Shown piece after piece: positions 1 through 10,589 of a stretch of DNA of 64,000 nucleotides. The stretch lies in the NCBI GenBank assembly GCA_018613055.1, contig JAGGQZ010000003.1, positions 124,001 to 188,000 on the forward strand, given 5' to 3'. The notes beneath the pieces were generated by a model, which searched no databases, had not been told where the DNA came from, and saw only the letters and a program-made list of their open reading frames with translations. Position 1 is the first letter of the stretch; every line of letters begins with the position of its first letter. The position numbers were made by a program, and so were the translations under genes. Source of the stretch: Chryseobacterium sp. ISL-80 (GTDB lineage: Bacteria; Bacillota; Bacilli; Bacillales; Cytobacillaceae).

Positions 1-427
1 GTACTGCTTCATCAGATGCGGAACTGTGAATCAAAACCTTATCCTTTTTTGGACTGATCTCAGCCGTGATGATTGGCTGGCTGCTTTTGTACAGCGATGT
101 GGCTTGACCTGTTATTAGGCTGTATGAATAAAGAATTGAACTGTTTTCGTTTATATTTGAAATATAAAGTATCTCTGTATTGCTCAGCCATCCTGAAACC
201 TTATTAAATTCCTCTTGCCTGCCTAGCTTGATGGGAATGACCTCGGAACCTAGAAAGGACATCCCTGGAGTTTCTTTAATGCGGTCAAGGCTATGGCCGG
301 CTGTTTTGTGGAGTGATACATCCAGCTGCTGAGAGCACCCGGAAAGGATGAATGCAGAAGTGACAATGATGAATATGACCCATCTGACATAAGGTGTTTG
401 ATATGTATTCTCCTTCAATTGTTCCAC
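1..427 (-). CDS. yqgU: YqgU-like lipoprotein, partial
   Basis: This gene runs off the left edge of the window, so only about 142 N-terminal residues are seen. The GTG start is preceded by AAAGGTGG. Residues 15-30 form a hydrophobic signal segment ending in the lipobox LSGC, so the mature protein should be lipid-anchored at the outer face of the membrane. The following sequence looks like the start of a beta-propeller-type repeat region. Position next to the yqgS-type gene matches B. subtilis yqgU. The endopeptidase gene yqgT, which lies between the two in B. subtilis, is absent here. Function is unknown. Confidence 0.75.
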   Translation of the reverse strand, partial: MEQLKENTYQTPYVRWVIFIIVTSAFILSGCSQQLDVSLHKTAGHSLDRIKETPGMSFLGSEVIPIKLGRQEEFNKVSGWLSNTEILYISNINENSSILYSYSLITGQATSLYKSSQPIITAEISPKKDKVLIHSSASDEAV

Positions 428-600
428 TCCTACACCACCTTTTTGACAATGTATATATCTGTACGTTGAGAACAGCTAAATGTTTCAATGATTTTTGAAA
501 AATCCAATAAAATTTACATTTGGTACAGTCATTGATGATAACATACACCTCTTTAAGTAAAAACTCAATTTTAAAATACACAAGGCAATCTTTCCATAAC

Positions 601-631
601 AAAAACCTGCGCCCCAGGGTCGCAGGTTTTT
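601..631 (-). terminator. Rho-independent terminator after yqgS
   Basis: An 11-bp perfect stem (AAAAACCTGCG paired with CGCAGGTTTTT) with a 9-nt loop lies 10 bp beyond the yqgS stop. The A/T-rich flanks let it work in both directions. Confidence 0.85.
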
Positions 632-641
632 AACAGGTTAT

Positions 642-2531
642 TTACTCTTTGGAATTCGGATCAGATAGATCCTTGCCTTCATTTTGCTCACCATAGAATC
701 TCAGTAAATCTCCATAAATAATTTTATCGGAGTATCCAAGTTCATTATCTGCAGCTTCAAAATATGGTGCGCACGCTTCCTGATCTGTCGGTTCACCTGT
801 GGCTTTATCAAAGCAGGTCTCACGAGTAAAGACATGATCCTTGGTGATGAAGCTGCCATCGCGAAGAACAGCAAAGTCACGGCGGTCCTTGGCGAACAGG
901 TCAGATCCGAAATCGATATTATTCTTAGTGTCGATTCCCAGCAAATGCAGGATTGTCGGTTTGATGTCGATCTGTCCTCCGACCGTTGTCATTGTCTTGC
1001 CCTCTTGCCCAGGGATGTGAATGATCAACGGCACCTTTTGCAGCTGTGTGCTTTCAAATGGCGTGATTTCCTTGCCAAGATACTCACTCATCGCCTTATT
1101 ATGGTTATCAGATATTCCATAATGGTCTCCGTAAAGAATAATGATCGAATCTTCATATAAGCCTTCATCTTTTAATTTCTGGATGAACTGCTTAATGGCT
1201 TCATCCTCATACCTGACAGTCGGAAAATAATTGTTGACTGTCTTGTCATTAGACGTGTATGGCGGTATAAATTGATCTTCTTCATTCAATTCGAATGGGA
1301 AATGGTTTGTCAATGTGATGAACTTCGAATAGAACGGCTTTGGCATCGCCTTCAAGTGATCAACGGACTGCTGCAGGAAGTCAATATCCTTCAATCCCCA
1401 GCCAACGGAATTCTCTTCATTCACCTCGTAATCCGGCAGCGAGTAGAACCGCTGATATCCTAATGATTGATACATAATGTCCCGGTTCCAGAAGCTCTTG
1501 TTGTTCGCATGCAAGGAAGCGGTGAAATAGCCATTTTCATTCAGGATTTCAGGTGTAGCGGTATATTCATTTCCAGAGTGCGTAAAGAAGACTGCCCCTC
1601 GGCTTAATGGATACAGGGAGTTTTCCACCAGGAATTCAGAATCTGAAGTCTTTCCCTGGCCCGTCTGGTGATAAAAATTATTGAAGTAATAACTTTCTTT
1701 GATGAAATCATTCAGGAATGGCGTAATTTCCTGTCCATTTACGGTTTGATTAATAACAAATTCCTGTGTCGATTCCAGCGAAATCAGGATGACGTTTTTG
1801 CCTTTTGCGATTCCAAACATCTCATCATTCGGCGGCAGATAGTTTGCTCGCACATAGTTGTCGATGTCAGCCAGTTCACTGCCGTCGGCCATTGCTCGCT
1901 GGGCAGAAGACTTCGACTGCAGGAATGCATCATAGAGATGGTAATTGTATGTTCCAATATTCTTGACGAGCATTTCTCTGTCGAAAGTCCTCGTCAAGAG
2001 CTGGGGACGTTCTGTTTCAGCCATTCCCATGTTGAATAAAGCAATCGCGACAGCGACAAGGAAATAGGCTCTGCGGTCCACTTTGCTATATTCATGCCAG
2101 CCCAAAAGAACTGGTTTGAATTTCATGATGAGTGCTAAAACGATGAAATCCGTAAAGTAAAGTAAATCACTGAAGTTGATCAGCTCCGTCACACTGCTCC
2201 CCAGATCACTCATATTGCTCGTCTGGAACAGAACGGGAATGGTCAGGAAATCATTGAAGAAGCGGTAAAACACGACATTCGCGAACAACACTGCGGATAC
2301 TATAAAACTAGTAATCATAATATAACGTCTCTGAGCCTTTTCCTTCATGAACATGCTGAGTCCAAACAGAATCATCAGGAAGCTTAATGGATTTATGAAC
2401 AGGATAATCTCCTGTCTCCAATTTTCGATTTTAATATCGAAGCTCGTCTTATAGGCTATATAAGTCTTCAGCCAAAGCAGGATTGTGGCGATGGCGACTA
2501 AAGAAACTTTAGGCCATTTATTGTTTTTCAT
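642..2531 (-). CDS. yqgS: Lipoteichoic acid synthase family protein
   Basis: 629 aa, the usual size for the LtaS/YfnI/YqgS/YvgJ family. About five transmembrane helices occupy residues 10-170, followed by an extracellular sulfatase-fold phosphoglycerol transferase domain. Visible active-site elements are SLES (metal ligand Glu near 253) and [10 protein letters not shown], whose Thr295 matches the catalytic threonine of LtaS. The family moves glycerolphosphate from phosphatidylglycerol onto the LTA chain or primes it. Synteny with glcK and yqgQ points to the YqgS paralogue. GGGAGG precedes the ATG. Whether it is the main synthase here cannot be told from this window. Confidence 0.92.
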   Translation of the reverse strand: MKNNKWPKVSLVAIATILLWLKTYIAYKTSFDIKIENWRQEIILFINPLSFLMILFGLSMFMKEKAQRRYIMITSFIVSAVLFANVVFYRFFNDFLTIPVLFQTSNMSDLGSSVTELINFSDLLYFTDFIVLALIMKFKPVLLGWHEYSKVDRRAYFLVAVAIALFNMGMAETERPQLLTRTFDREMLVKNIGTYNYHLYDAFLQSKSSAQRAMADGSELADIDNYVRANYLPPNDEMFGIAKGKNVILISLESTQEFVINQTVNGQEITPFLNDFIKESYYFNNFYHQTGQGKTSDSEFLVENSLYPLSRGAVFFTHSGNEYTATPEILNENGYFTASLHANNKSFWNRDIMYQSLGYQRFYSLPDYEVNEENSVGWGLKDIDFLQQSVDHLKAMPKPFYSKFITLTNHFPFELNEEDQFIPPYTSNDKTVNNYFPTVRYEDEAIKQFIQKLKDEGLYEDSIIILYGDHYGISDNHNKAMSEYLGKEITPFESTQLQKVPLIIHIPGQEGKTMTTVGGQIDIKPTILHLLGIDTKNNIDFGSDLFAKDRRDFAVLRDGSFITKDHVFTRETCFDKATGEPTDQEACAPYFEAADNELGYSDKIIYGDLLRFYGEQNEGKDLSDPNSKE

Positions 2532-2770
2532 CCGGTTGCTACCTCCCTGTTAATAAAAAACAGATTCGGGAATTTTTAGGTTTATTTTTCCATTCTCTCA
2601 AGAATCAAAGATAATCTTAATACTTTTTTTCTTAAAAAGCAAACAAAATTAGAAGCTAAAAAAGCGTAGACCATTCATTGTAATTTTCCACTATTATAGA
2701 CGACTTAAACCTGGAAAAGTTTCAGAAATAACCATTTTCGGAAAATTGAAACTTTTGGCACGAATAAAAT

Positions 2771-2797
2771 AAGGAGTTTTCTCATAGAAAACTCCTT
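2771..2797 (-). terminator. Terminator after glcK
   Basis: An 11-bp perfect inverted repeat (AAGGAGTTTTC / GAAAACTCCTT) with a 5-nt loop sits 8 bp past the glcK stop and is followed on the minus strand by a T-rich run. The rest of 2532-2804 is AT-rich and shows no gene. Confidence 0.8.
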
Positions 2798-2804
2798 CGC
2801 CATT

Positions 2805-3782
2805 TTAGTTATGTCCAATTTTATTTTTAACAAGCCAGGCAGCACCAATCACGCCGGCATCATTCCCTAGGGTAGCGATGCTGATTTCGGTCGATTGCGC
2901 TACACGCGGAAAAGAATTACGCAAGAATTGCTCTTTTACGGGGTTCAGCAAGACATCCCCCGCTTTAGAAACCCCGCCTCCCAGAACGATTTTCTCCGGA
3001 TTGAGGGTATTAGCGATATTTGCAAGGGCAATTCCCAAATGCAAGGCAACTGTATCTATAACTATCAAGGCCAACTCATCATTCCGTTTCGCTGAATCGA
3101 AGACATCCTTGGCTGTTACAATTCCAGTTTCCTTGTACAATGCTGCAAGATCACCTTCAGAAGAATGAGCATTCAATAATTCAACAGCAATTCTTACAAT
3201 GCCTGTAGCCGATGCAATGGTTTCAAGACAGCCTGTTTTTCCGCAATTACATGGAGCTCCGCCTTCTGCAAGTGAAGTAATATGGCCGATTTCACCGGCA
3301 GCGCCACTCACTCCGTGGACAATATCACCATTGGTAATGACTCCTCCGCCTACACCTGTACCCAGGGTTACACACACCAAGTCCTTGGCGCCATTTCCGG
3401 CACCTTTCCACATTTCCCCAAGAGCCGCACAGTTTGCATCATTATCGATAACTGCCGGGAGCGAGGTTTCCACTTCAAGCAAATCCTTAAGCGGATAAGG
3501 CTCTCGCCAGCCAAGGTTAACCGCTTCAAAAATAACACCGGTAGCCAGGTCAACAGGGCCGGGGGCTCCCATACCAATTCCCAAAATTTCACTTTTAGAA
3601 TGCCCAAGCTTCTCCAGCTTCGCGTCAATTGCTTTTGCAATATTGACAGTTATATTTTTCCCTTCGTTAGAAACATCAGTGGGAATTTCCCATTTATGCA
3701 GGATTTCTCCATACAAACTGATGAAAGCAAGTTTCGTTGTCGTTCCTCCTAAATCTACACCAACAAGCCATTTTTCAGCCAT
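2805..3782 (-). CDS. glcK: Glucokinase, ROK family
   Basis: 325 aa, phosphorylating glucose to glucose-6-phosphate with ATP in the cytosol. The N-terminal phosphate-binding motif DLGGTTTK lies at about residues 10-17, the substrate loop contains [11 protein letters not shown], and the ROK zinc motif [10 protein letters not shown] is intact. Two ATGs occur in tandem; the second is preferred because it gives better spacing from AAAAGGTGA. The gene follows yqgQ closely, as in B. subtilis (yqgR/glcK). Confidence 0.95.
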   Translation of the reverse strand: MAEKWLVGVDLGGTTTKLAFISLYGEILHKWEIPTDVSNEGKNITVNIAKAIDAKLEKLGHSKSEILGIGMGAPGPVDLATGVIFEAVNLGWREPYPLKDLLEVETSLPAVIDNDANCAALGEMWKGAGNGAKDLVCVTLGTGVGGGVITNGDIVHGVSGAAGEIGHITSLAEGGAPCNCGKTGCLETIASATGIVRIAVELLNAHSSEGDLAALYKETGIVTAKDVFDSAKRNDELALIVIDTVALHLGIALANIANTLNPEKIVLGGGVSKAGDVLLNPVKEQFLRNSFPRVAQSTEISIATLGNDAGVIGAAWLVKNKIGHN

Positions 3783-3788
3783 CATGCT

Positions 3789-4004
3789 TCACCTTTTCTC
3801 TTTTGCTTTTTTTTCTTGTTCCATCCGGATTTCCTGCCTCAAGAGCAAGACCGCAGATTGGTAATCTTTTGTCTCGATCAATTGGGAATTATACAGTTCC
3901 TTGAGCTCAGCGTGCATGAGCTCCAAATCCGCCACCCTGTCTCCTATGTAAATGAATGTCCCGAAATTTTTAAGGAACTGCTGGATATCATAAATTGTCT
4001 TCAA
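3789..4004 (-). CDS. yqgQ: YqgQ small cytosolic protein
   Basis: 71 aa with a TTG start preceded by GAGGGG at suitable spacing. A longer reading frame upstream would add 11 residues without a ribosome site. The length and the motif YDIQQ...GTFIYIGDR match B. subtilis YqgQ (DUF910), a helical bundle that may bind nucleic acid. The charged, glutamate- and lysine-rich C-terminus is typical. It lies 6 bp upstream of glcK and is probably cotranscribed. The molecular role is unknown. Confidence 0.88.
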   Translation of the reverse strand: MKTIYDIQQFLKNFGTFIYIGDRVADLELMHAELKELYNSQLIETKDYQSAVLLLRQEIRMEQEKKAKEKR

Positions 4005-4132
4005 ATTAATCCCCTCAATTTGTGAAAATAAGAGCATGCTTTACCATACTTAGTATAAAGGATACCTTTTGCCCCCTCAAGTAGGCTGGACAAGATTTTC
4101 TGACAAAAACTGCACTAGTTATCAATTAGAAA

Positions 4133-4157
4133 AAGCAGCAATCGGAGATCGCTGCTT
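4133..4157 (-). terminator. Terminator after germination gene
   Basis: An 11-bp stem with one mismatch (AAGCAGC-A/G-ATC) and a 3-nt loop, followed on the minus strand by TTTTT. It lies 14 bp past the stop of the GerA-like gene. Confidence 0.8.
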
Positions 4158-4170
4158 CTCAAAGTTAAGT

Positions 4171-5631
4171 TTAACGGTCAGGGTCCTGCGGTTTCAATAT
4201 CCTTGGTCTCCTGTTTTTTAGAGGTATCGGTGATCTTATAAGCACATCCCTGAATGCCCGTGGATTGAAAGGGATGAATGGCCATAGATATGGCACACCG
4301 AACGATTTCATTCTGGCCAGCAGAATGATGAAGAGCACAATGCCAATCAGGAAACCATAAAGCTGGAAGGCCGCAGTCATGATCAATAAGAAAATCCTCA
4401 CAAGCCGGTTTGCCAGGCTCATTTCGTAACTTGGCGTCGCAAATGTACCAATCGCTGCGATGGCCAGATACAGGATGACTTCATTTGTCAGAAGACCTAC
4501 TTCCACGGCCACCTGTCCAATCATCAGCGCTGCGACCAGGCCAAGGGCAGTTGCCAGTGAAGTTGGTGTATGGATGGCCGCCATCCTGAGAACATCGATT
4601 CCAATTTCAATCAGGAAAAACTGTAAAAACAATGGAATCTCTCCGGGGTCATTTGGTCCGATAAATGACATCGATTTCGGCAGGAGTTCCGGCTTAACGG
4701 CGAATAAATACCATAACGGCAGCAGAAATAGGGACGACCATACCGCCAGGAAGCGTACCATCCTCAAATATGCGCCGACAAGCGGCTTATTACGGTACTC
4801 TTCAGCATGCTGAAGATGGTGCCAGAATGTTGTCGGTGTAATCAGTACGCTTGGGGAACCATCGACGATAATGCAAACATGCCCTTCGTATAAATGAGTG
4901 GCTGCTGTATCCGGTCGTTCCGTGTATCTTACGTTCGGAAATGGATTCCAATGCCGCCCTGAGATAAATTCCTCAATTGTTTTCTCAGCCATCGGCAGCC
5001 CGTCCGTATCAATTTTGCTGATCGCCCCCTTTATTTTCTCTACCATTTCAGGATCTGCGATATCCTCAATATAACAAATGACAATATCCGTTTGAGACCT
5101 TCTGCCTACCTGCATATATTCCATTCTTAATGTGCGGTCACGGATTCTCCTTCTCGTAAGCGACGTATTGAAGACCAAAGTCTCCACGAAGCCGTCCCTT
5201 GAACCTCGCACTACCCTTTCTGTGTCAGGTTCCTCTGGGCCGCGTACAGGATATGTCCTCGCATCAATCAGGATGATTTCTGTTAACCCGTCCACTGCAA
5301 GGGCGGTCGGTCCGGCCAGCACCATATCGACAACTTTATCAAGGTTATCCGTCGTCTCGACCTCTACATATGGAATATACGTCTTGACCAGTTTTTTTAA
5401 TGTATCGACTTCAAGGGCCCCTGGTTCAAGCTTGGCCAGTAACTGCATGATATAAAGCATGATGTCGTCCTTGACAAATCCATCTACAAGGAACAGCGCC
5501 ATATCTCTGCCGGCATATTCGACATCAAGCTGAATCACATCGAAACTTTTATCGACCCCTAATTCTTCTCTTAAGTAAGCGATATTTTCTTTTAAGTTCT
5601 CCTGGACCGGATGCTTCGTTTTTTCTGCCAT
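4171..5631 (-). CDS. Orphan GerA/SpoVAF-type spore germination protein
   Basis: 486 aa. A hydrophilic N-terminal domain of about 280 residues is followed by four to five transmembrane helices (about 285-455) and a basic proline-rich tail, the plan of GerA-type A subunits. The family motifs TSLTRRRIRDR, GRRSQTD and the stretch around SPSVLITPTTF are clear. It resembles SpoVAF more than nutrient-specific GerAA. No B or C subunit lies beside it, so it is an orphan that may work with other receptors or in the SpoVA channel group. Expression in the forespore is expected (inference). GAGAGGTG precedes the ATG; a terminator follows. Confidence 0.88.
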   Translation of the reverse strand: MAEKTKHPVQENLKENIAYLREELGVDKSFDVIQLDVEYAGRDMALFLVDGFVKDDIMLYIMQLLAKLEPGALEVDTLKKLVKTYIPYVEVETTDNLDKVVDMVLAGPTALAVDGLTEIILIDARTYPVRGPEEPDTERVVRGSRDGFVETLVFNTSLTRRRIRDRTLRMEYMQVGRRSQTDIVICYIEDIADPEMVEKIKGAISKIDTDGLPMAEKTIEEFISGRHWNPFPNVRYTERPDTAATHLYEGHVCIIVDGSPSVLITPTTFWHHLQHAEEYRNKPLVGAYLRMVRFLAVWSSLFLLPLWYLFAVKPELLPKSMSFIGPNDPGEIPLFLQFFLIEIGIDVLRMAAIHTPTSLATALGLVAALMIGQVAVEVGLLTNEVILYLAIAAIGTFATPSYEMSLANRLVRIFLLIMTAAFQLYGFLIGIVLFIILLARMKSFGVPYLWPFIPFNPRAFRDVLIRSPIPLKNRRPRILKPQDPDR

Positions 5632-5792
5632 AGACTAACACCTCTCATTACAACCGACCATTATTTTCCTGTCGATTCCTTTTTCCATCATAGCCAAAAC
5701 AATTTAAAAACATACTTCAAGGCATGTGATCAGGACAAGTATCATATAGTGGTTATACCGACAAACCCTATTATCGGAAAAGGATGAGCAGG

Positions 5793-6674
5793 ATGAAAAA
5801 GTTATGGTTTTTGAGTATAAGTGCAATGGCAATTGCTGTCTCTGCATTATTGATCCAATTCCAAATCGGCAACACTTCCGTCGAAACAATCACATTTTTC
5901 CCATTGAATGATGCAGTAAAGTATAAAAGTGCCAGTACTTCCTTAACGCTATTAAAAGACAAAAAAAACAATCAACATCAGGTTGATTGGAAGATCCATT
6001 CAAGCTTGGACCAAGAGGCTTATCTTCGCCAGGATATGGGACTCTTGTTCGCCAATGGGCTTTTAAAAGGGAAATTGGCCAAATGGGAGCAGGATACGGC
6101 AGATTTATCCCAGGAAGAACTTAACTCATACGGAGAAAGCGCAAGATATGACGCCATTTCTTTTCACTATGCAGAGCTTCATGGTGACGGGGATAGGATC
6201 ACAAGTGCCCAAAGAATGTCCGATGACATGATCTATGTAGTCGACTCTCTGTTCAGTCCGCTCCAATCCTTCACCATCGCCAAAAGCAATCAAGAAAAGG
6301 AATGGAAAAAAGTGCTTGACCAAAGTGTGCGAAACAGGCTTGACCGAAGTTTGAAACAAGCTGAAAAAACATTCAGGTTCAAAGCGTCAGATTACCTATC
6401 CATCCCGCTGGATACAATCAGGAAATACGAAGATCAGCCTATAACAGGGTTTACGAAGAGGGAAACCGCTAACATACTGGGAAAGTTGTGGGAAGGGTTA
6501 TATAAGAATTATTATCTGGGCATAAAAAAAAGCGATGGCACTGCCGTTGACCCAATTGGCAGTACCATGCCTTTGATTTTGATCGCTAAGGATAAAAGCC
6601 ATCTGCTGGTTGTCACCCAGACAAGGACCGGAGAAAGCATCATCCTCAAGCAGCTTCTTCAAGATAGGAATTAA
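5793..6674 (+). CDS. Unknown secreted or membrane-anchored protein
   Basis: 293 aa; I do not recognise the family. The start chosen (MKKLWF) has AAAAGGA eight bases upstream, whereas the ATG nine bases earlier lies inside that site. Residues 5-22 form one hydrophobic segment with a basic N-terminus and no lipobox, so it is a signal peptide or anchor. The rest is soluble, charged, with no cysteine seen. It is transcribed divergently from the germination gene and its last 29 bp overlap the end of gluP on the other strand. A sporulation or envelope role is possible but only inferred from the neighbour. Confidence 0.75.
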   Translation: MKKLWFLSISAMAIAVSALLIQFQIGNTSVETITFFPLNDAVKYKSASTSLTLLKDKKNNQHQVDWKIHSSLDQEAYLRQDMGLLFANGLLKGKLAKWEQDTADLSQEELNSYGESARYDAISFHYAELHGDGDRITSAQRMSDDMIYVVDSLFSPLQSFTIAKSNQEKEWKKVLDQSVRNRLDRSLKQAEKTFRFKASDYLSIPLDTIRKYEDQPITGFTKRETANILGKLWEGLYKNYYLGIKKSDGTAVDPIGSTMPLILIAKDKSHLLVVTQTRTGESIILKQLLQDRN

Positions 6675-8193
6675 TCTGCTCAAGTGTCTTTTTATAGCTT
6701 TCTTTTCCAGGATTTAGCTCAACTGCTTTTTTAGCGTATATACGCGCCAGATCTAGATTTTTTTCATCAAAAAAGATTAAGGCAAGATTATAGTACGCTT
6801 CATGAAAATCCGGTTCCATCTCGATCACTTTTAGAAGATTGATTTTGGCCTCTTCCAGCATTCCCAGCTTGATTTCGGTAAAAGAAAGCATAAACAAGGA
6901 TTCTGCTGAGAGTTGCTCCGACTTGCCGTACTCTGTGAGAAGGTCATTTGCCTGCTGGTATTCTTCTTCCTTTACATGCTGCTGTGCAAGCACCAAAATG
7001 GACCTTTCATCGACCAGGTCAGCATTTTCGCTAAAACCATATTGTAAGGTGAAAAAGATCGCCGCAATCGTCACTGCCAGGAAGGAGGTTTGAAGCAAAA
7101 GGCGTCTTTTCATTGGGAGATGAAGAATTCCCGCTGCTGCAAACCCCCCGACCAGGCCTCCTATATGGCCCGCATTATCGATTCCGGGGATGGTAAATCC
7201 GAATGCCAGGTTGATGCCAAGTACAACAAGTATATTCAAACCCAATGTCCGCCAAAACAACCTTGGTTTTGCTACACCAAAATACAGCAAGGCTCCAAAG
7301 CAGCCAAAAATCGCTCCGCTTGCTCCAGCCGAAAGATTCGGGCTGTATATAAAACTGGCAAGCACTCCACTAAATCCTGCCAGGATGTATATAACCAAAA
7401 ATCGAAAATTACCATACAGCCGTTCCACCATTGTTCCTAAATAATATAAAGCCAGGGTATTCATGAACAAATGGAGCAGGCCAATATGGATAATCACCGG
7501 CGTGAAGAAGCGCCACCATTCACCACCAAGGATCAGCGGGTTGAATTTCGCACCAAACTTGATCAGGGTGGAAGTATCTGTACTTCCCCCCGCCGCCTCA
7601 AGAACAAGAAACATTACTACCTGGATGGCAATGAATATATAGGTGAAAAAGGGTTTTCCGTAGTTAAAGACAGATTGTTCCTCTTTTGCCCTTTCTACCG
7701 CGCTTAAAAGAGTATTTTTTTTGATGGTCTCGATTTCTTCGCCAGAGTGTTCCTCGGCAAAATCAATTCTTAGTTGGTCATTGAACCTGCTTTCCAGTTT
7801 CCCTAAGGCTTCCCCCGCATTGGACCTTTCTATCAAAATGGACTCAACAGTGACCTTTCCATTTACAGAAAGATATGGCTCAGCAAGACGAAATTCATAA
7901 TCATCCACTGGAGGATATGCACTAAAGTAGAGGTTTAGGATCTTTAATTCTCCTTTAGCAAACTTCCTGCGGATTCTTTCTCCATTTTCAGCGATCAAAA
8001 TGATGTCACGTTGAAGCCAGTTGCTCCAGTCCAGATTATATTGAAGCAGGCGAACAACCTGCGTTTGCTTGTTTTCAGTCTTCTCCAGCCACAATTCTCC
8101 CTGATCCTGTGATACCTGGAGGATACGGTACTCCTTATTTACAATCAGGAATTCTGCAACTTTCCAAAACAAATACTCTTCCAAAAAAGCCAA
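6646..8193 (-). CDS. gluP: Rhomboid protease GluP with TPR tail
   Basis: About 515 aa, an intramembrane serine protease. Layout: cytosolic N-terminal domain (about 1-170), six or seven transmembrane helices, and C-terminal TPR helices (about 390-510). The catalytic serine is in GASGAIFG and the catalytic histidine in NAGHIGG; the helix motif HLFMNTLALYYLG is also present. B. subtilis GluP (YqgP) has the same order and acts with FtsH on the magnesium transporter MgtE. The TTG start is chosen because AGGGG lies five bases before it and the N-terminus then aligns with the B. subtilis protein; a TTG 24 bases upstream lacks a ribosome site. Confidence 0.93.
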   Translation of the reverse strand: MAFLEEYLFWKVAEFLIVNKEYRILQVSQDQGELWLEKTENKQTQVVRLLQYNLDWSNWLQRDIILIAENGERIRRKFAKGELKILNLYFSAYPPVDDYEFRLAEPYLSVNGKVTVESILIERSNAGEALGKLESRFNDQLRIDFAEEHSGEEIETIKKNTLLSAVERAKEEQSVFNYGKPFFTYIFIAIQVVMFLVLEAAGGSTDTSTLIKFGAKFNPLILGGEWWRFFTPVIIHIGLLHLFMNTLALYYLGTMVERLYGNFRFLVIYILAGFSGVLASFIYSPNLSAGASGAIFGCFGALLYFGVAKPRLFWRTLGLNILVVLGINLAFGFTIPGIDNAGHIGGLVGGFAAAGILHLPMKRRLLLQTSFLAVTIAAIFFTLQYGFSENADLVDERSILVLAQQHVKEEEYQQANDLLTEYGKSEQLSAESLFMLSFTEIKLGMLEEAKINLLKVIEMEPDFHEAYYNLALIFFDEKNLDLARIYAKKAVELNPGKESYKKTLEQINSYLEEAA

Positions 8194-8312
8194 CTTCTCC
8201 CCTACTTTCCCGCCCAAAATCCGGCCACTATGTATTATCTATATTTTTTCCTCTCCCAAATTATTATAAACCAAATAACTTCCTACCAGATATAAAGAGG
8301 CCTTTAAAGCAG

Positions 8313-8337
8313 AAAAAGACCTTATAAAGGTCTTTTT
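8313..8337 (-). terminator. Terminator overlapping the yqgO stop
   Basis: Stem AAAAAGACCTT with AGGTCTTTTT around a short AT loop; its right arm overlaps the last bases of yqgO. Confidence 0.65.
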
Positions 8338-8533
8338 ACTGGAACTCCGAAGGCCCTGAAAATAATGAACCCATCATCTTGCTTCTGATTCCAGGCAGTC
8401 CCATGATCGAGCCCACTGCCACCCGGCGCAGGAAACTGTTTCCCAGAAGCATATTCATGACCCTGTATCTGTTCTCGAATACAAGGTATCCTGCGAGGCC
8501 AAGCATAAAAATTGAAACCATTTTTCTTGCCAT
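8336..8533 (-). CDS. yqgO: YqgO small membrane protein
   Basis: 65 aa, very basic. One hydrophobic helix at residues 5-20 (SIFMLGLAGYLVF) and a second amphipathic, glycine-rich stretch. It has the same length and place, upstream of gluP, as B. subtilis YqgO, whose function is unknown. A strong GGGAGGG ribosome site supports translation. Confidence 0.75.
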   Translation of the reverse strand: MARKMVSIFMLGLAGYLVFENRYRVMNMLLGNSFLRRVAVGSIMGLPGIRSKMMGSLFSGPSEFQ

Positions 8534-8658
8534 ATATATCCCTCCCTTTTTATTTTAGGAATAAAAGCACATTTTTATCCTTTCATACCAAAAAAAGATG
8601 GGTTAAAAATGTTACTATATATAATAGAAGAAAGCGGTTTCGTTTTTTGAAAAAGATA

Positions 8659-8685
8659 AAAGGGCTGCATCGTGGACAGCCCTTT
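8659..8685 (-). terminator. Terminator after ldh
   Basis: Stem AAAGGGCTG / CAGCCCTTT with a 9-nt loop, ending 4 bp before the ldh stop, T-rich on both sides. Confidence 0.85.
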
Positions 8686-8688
8686 TTC

Positions 8689-9672
<984 letters not shown>

Positions 9673-9717
9673 TTAATTGTACGTTTTTTTACAATGGATA
9701 TGTATCGCTGTTTGACA

Positions 9718-9733
9718 GAGTAAACGTTATCAT
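9718..9733 (-). promoter_or_regulatory. cre-like CcpA site upstream of ldh
   Basis: The minus strand reads ATGATAACGTTTACTC, close to the CcpA consensus WTGNAARCGNWWWCAW with about two differences. It follows directly after a TATAAT hexamer (+ strand 9734-9739). Catabolite control of ldh is known in related species; here it is an inference. No clear Rex site was seen. Confidence 0.4.
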
Positions 9734-9800
9734 TATAAACACTTTGTTACAATTCAATCCAGGTTTTTAAAGGAAGGAAAAGCAGCTTTTCAGCTGAGTG

Positions 9801-10589
9801 TTAGAGAATGCTATATAATAACATTCCCCCCATAGCCGCTGTAAAACATGAAAGAAAATTGACTGCATCATTATTCATCATGACCAGACCGGAAACATGT
9901 CGGGTCGGTTCAGAGCAATGTGTTGTTTTTTCTGTCAGCAAATTGCATTTAGCGCATGCAAAGCCCGCCTGGAGATAGGCCCCGAGCCAGGTATCAACCA
10001 TCGTTCCCGTCACCCCCAACAGAAAAACTGCTACTGTCCATCCTGCCCCCAACTTAAACAGGTAATCAGCAATCAGGGCAATCAACAAAGAACCAGCCGC
10101 AGCTGAAGCTGTTCCAACAATTGAAATCGCACCTGAAGTTCCTCTTGGAACTCTTTTAAAAGATTTGATCGATAATGGCTGTACTTTGCTCAATACGCCT
10201 AATTCCGAAGCCCATGTATCTCCATTTGCACTGGCAAGTGAGCTTGCCAGTACAATGAACCAGACAGGATCAGGTGATATGAAATTTGCCAGGCCAGCGA
10301 GTGCTGCAGTTCCCCCATTCGCTGCTACCTGTGCCCAATCCCTTGCCGATCCCTTTTCATGTAATTCACCCAGTTGTTCTTTACGCTGGCTTTTATATTT
10401 GGAAAGCAGGCTAGAGGTTAGGAAGAAAACTCCCAATAATATCATTCCCTTGAATCCAAATCCTGCCCATATCAATATCCCAGTCAAAAAAGCCGCAAAA
10501 GCCCCAGATGGTTTAAGAAGCTGAAAATAGGCAGACATGCCTGCAACTCCAGCGATAAACCCTATGATCAGAATCTGGTCAATTTCCAA
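9801..10589 (-). CDS. DUF92 family membrane protein
   Basis: 262 aa with six or seven predicted transmembrane helices. It belongs to the DUF92/TIGR00297 family, which includes plant VTE6 phytyl-phosphate kinase and related CTP-dependent prenyl kinases. Conserved features are PSGAFAAFLTG and the loop ASANGDTWASELG, likely catalytic. A loop with CAKCN...THC could bind metal. TTG start with GAAGGGG nine bases upstream. Its first 11 bp overlap the end of yqgN, so the two are translationally coupled. The substrate in bacteria is unknown. Confidence 0.85.
   Translation of the reverse strand: MEIDQILIIGFIAGVAGMSAYFQLLKPSGAFAAFLTGILIWAGFGFKGMILLGVFFLTSSLLSKYKSQRKEQLGELHEKGSARDWAQVAANGGTAALAGLANFISPDPVWFIVLASSLASANGDTWASELGVLSKVQPLSIKSFKRVPRGTSGAISIVGTASAAAGSLLIALIADYLFKLGAGWTVAVFLLGVTGTMVDTWLGAYLQAGFACAKCNLLTEKTTHCSEPTRHVSGLVMMNNDAVNFLSCFTAAMGGMLLYSIL

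Noticed and set aside
291-602. 103-residue ORF on the minus strand
   Set aside because: It lies in a different frame from the lipoprotein gene yqgU, which has a ribosome site, signal peptide and lipobox in the other frame.
5701-5792. Sigma-G promoter for the germination gene
   Set aside because: A TGAAGTAT element is present but no acceptable -10 at the proper distance.
9690-9760. Rex operator before ldh
   Set aside because: Only loose TTGTTA-like pieces, no full inverted repeat of the TTGTGA-N6-TCACAA type.
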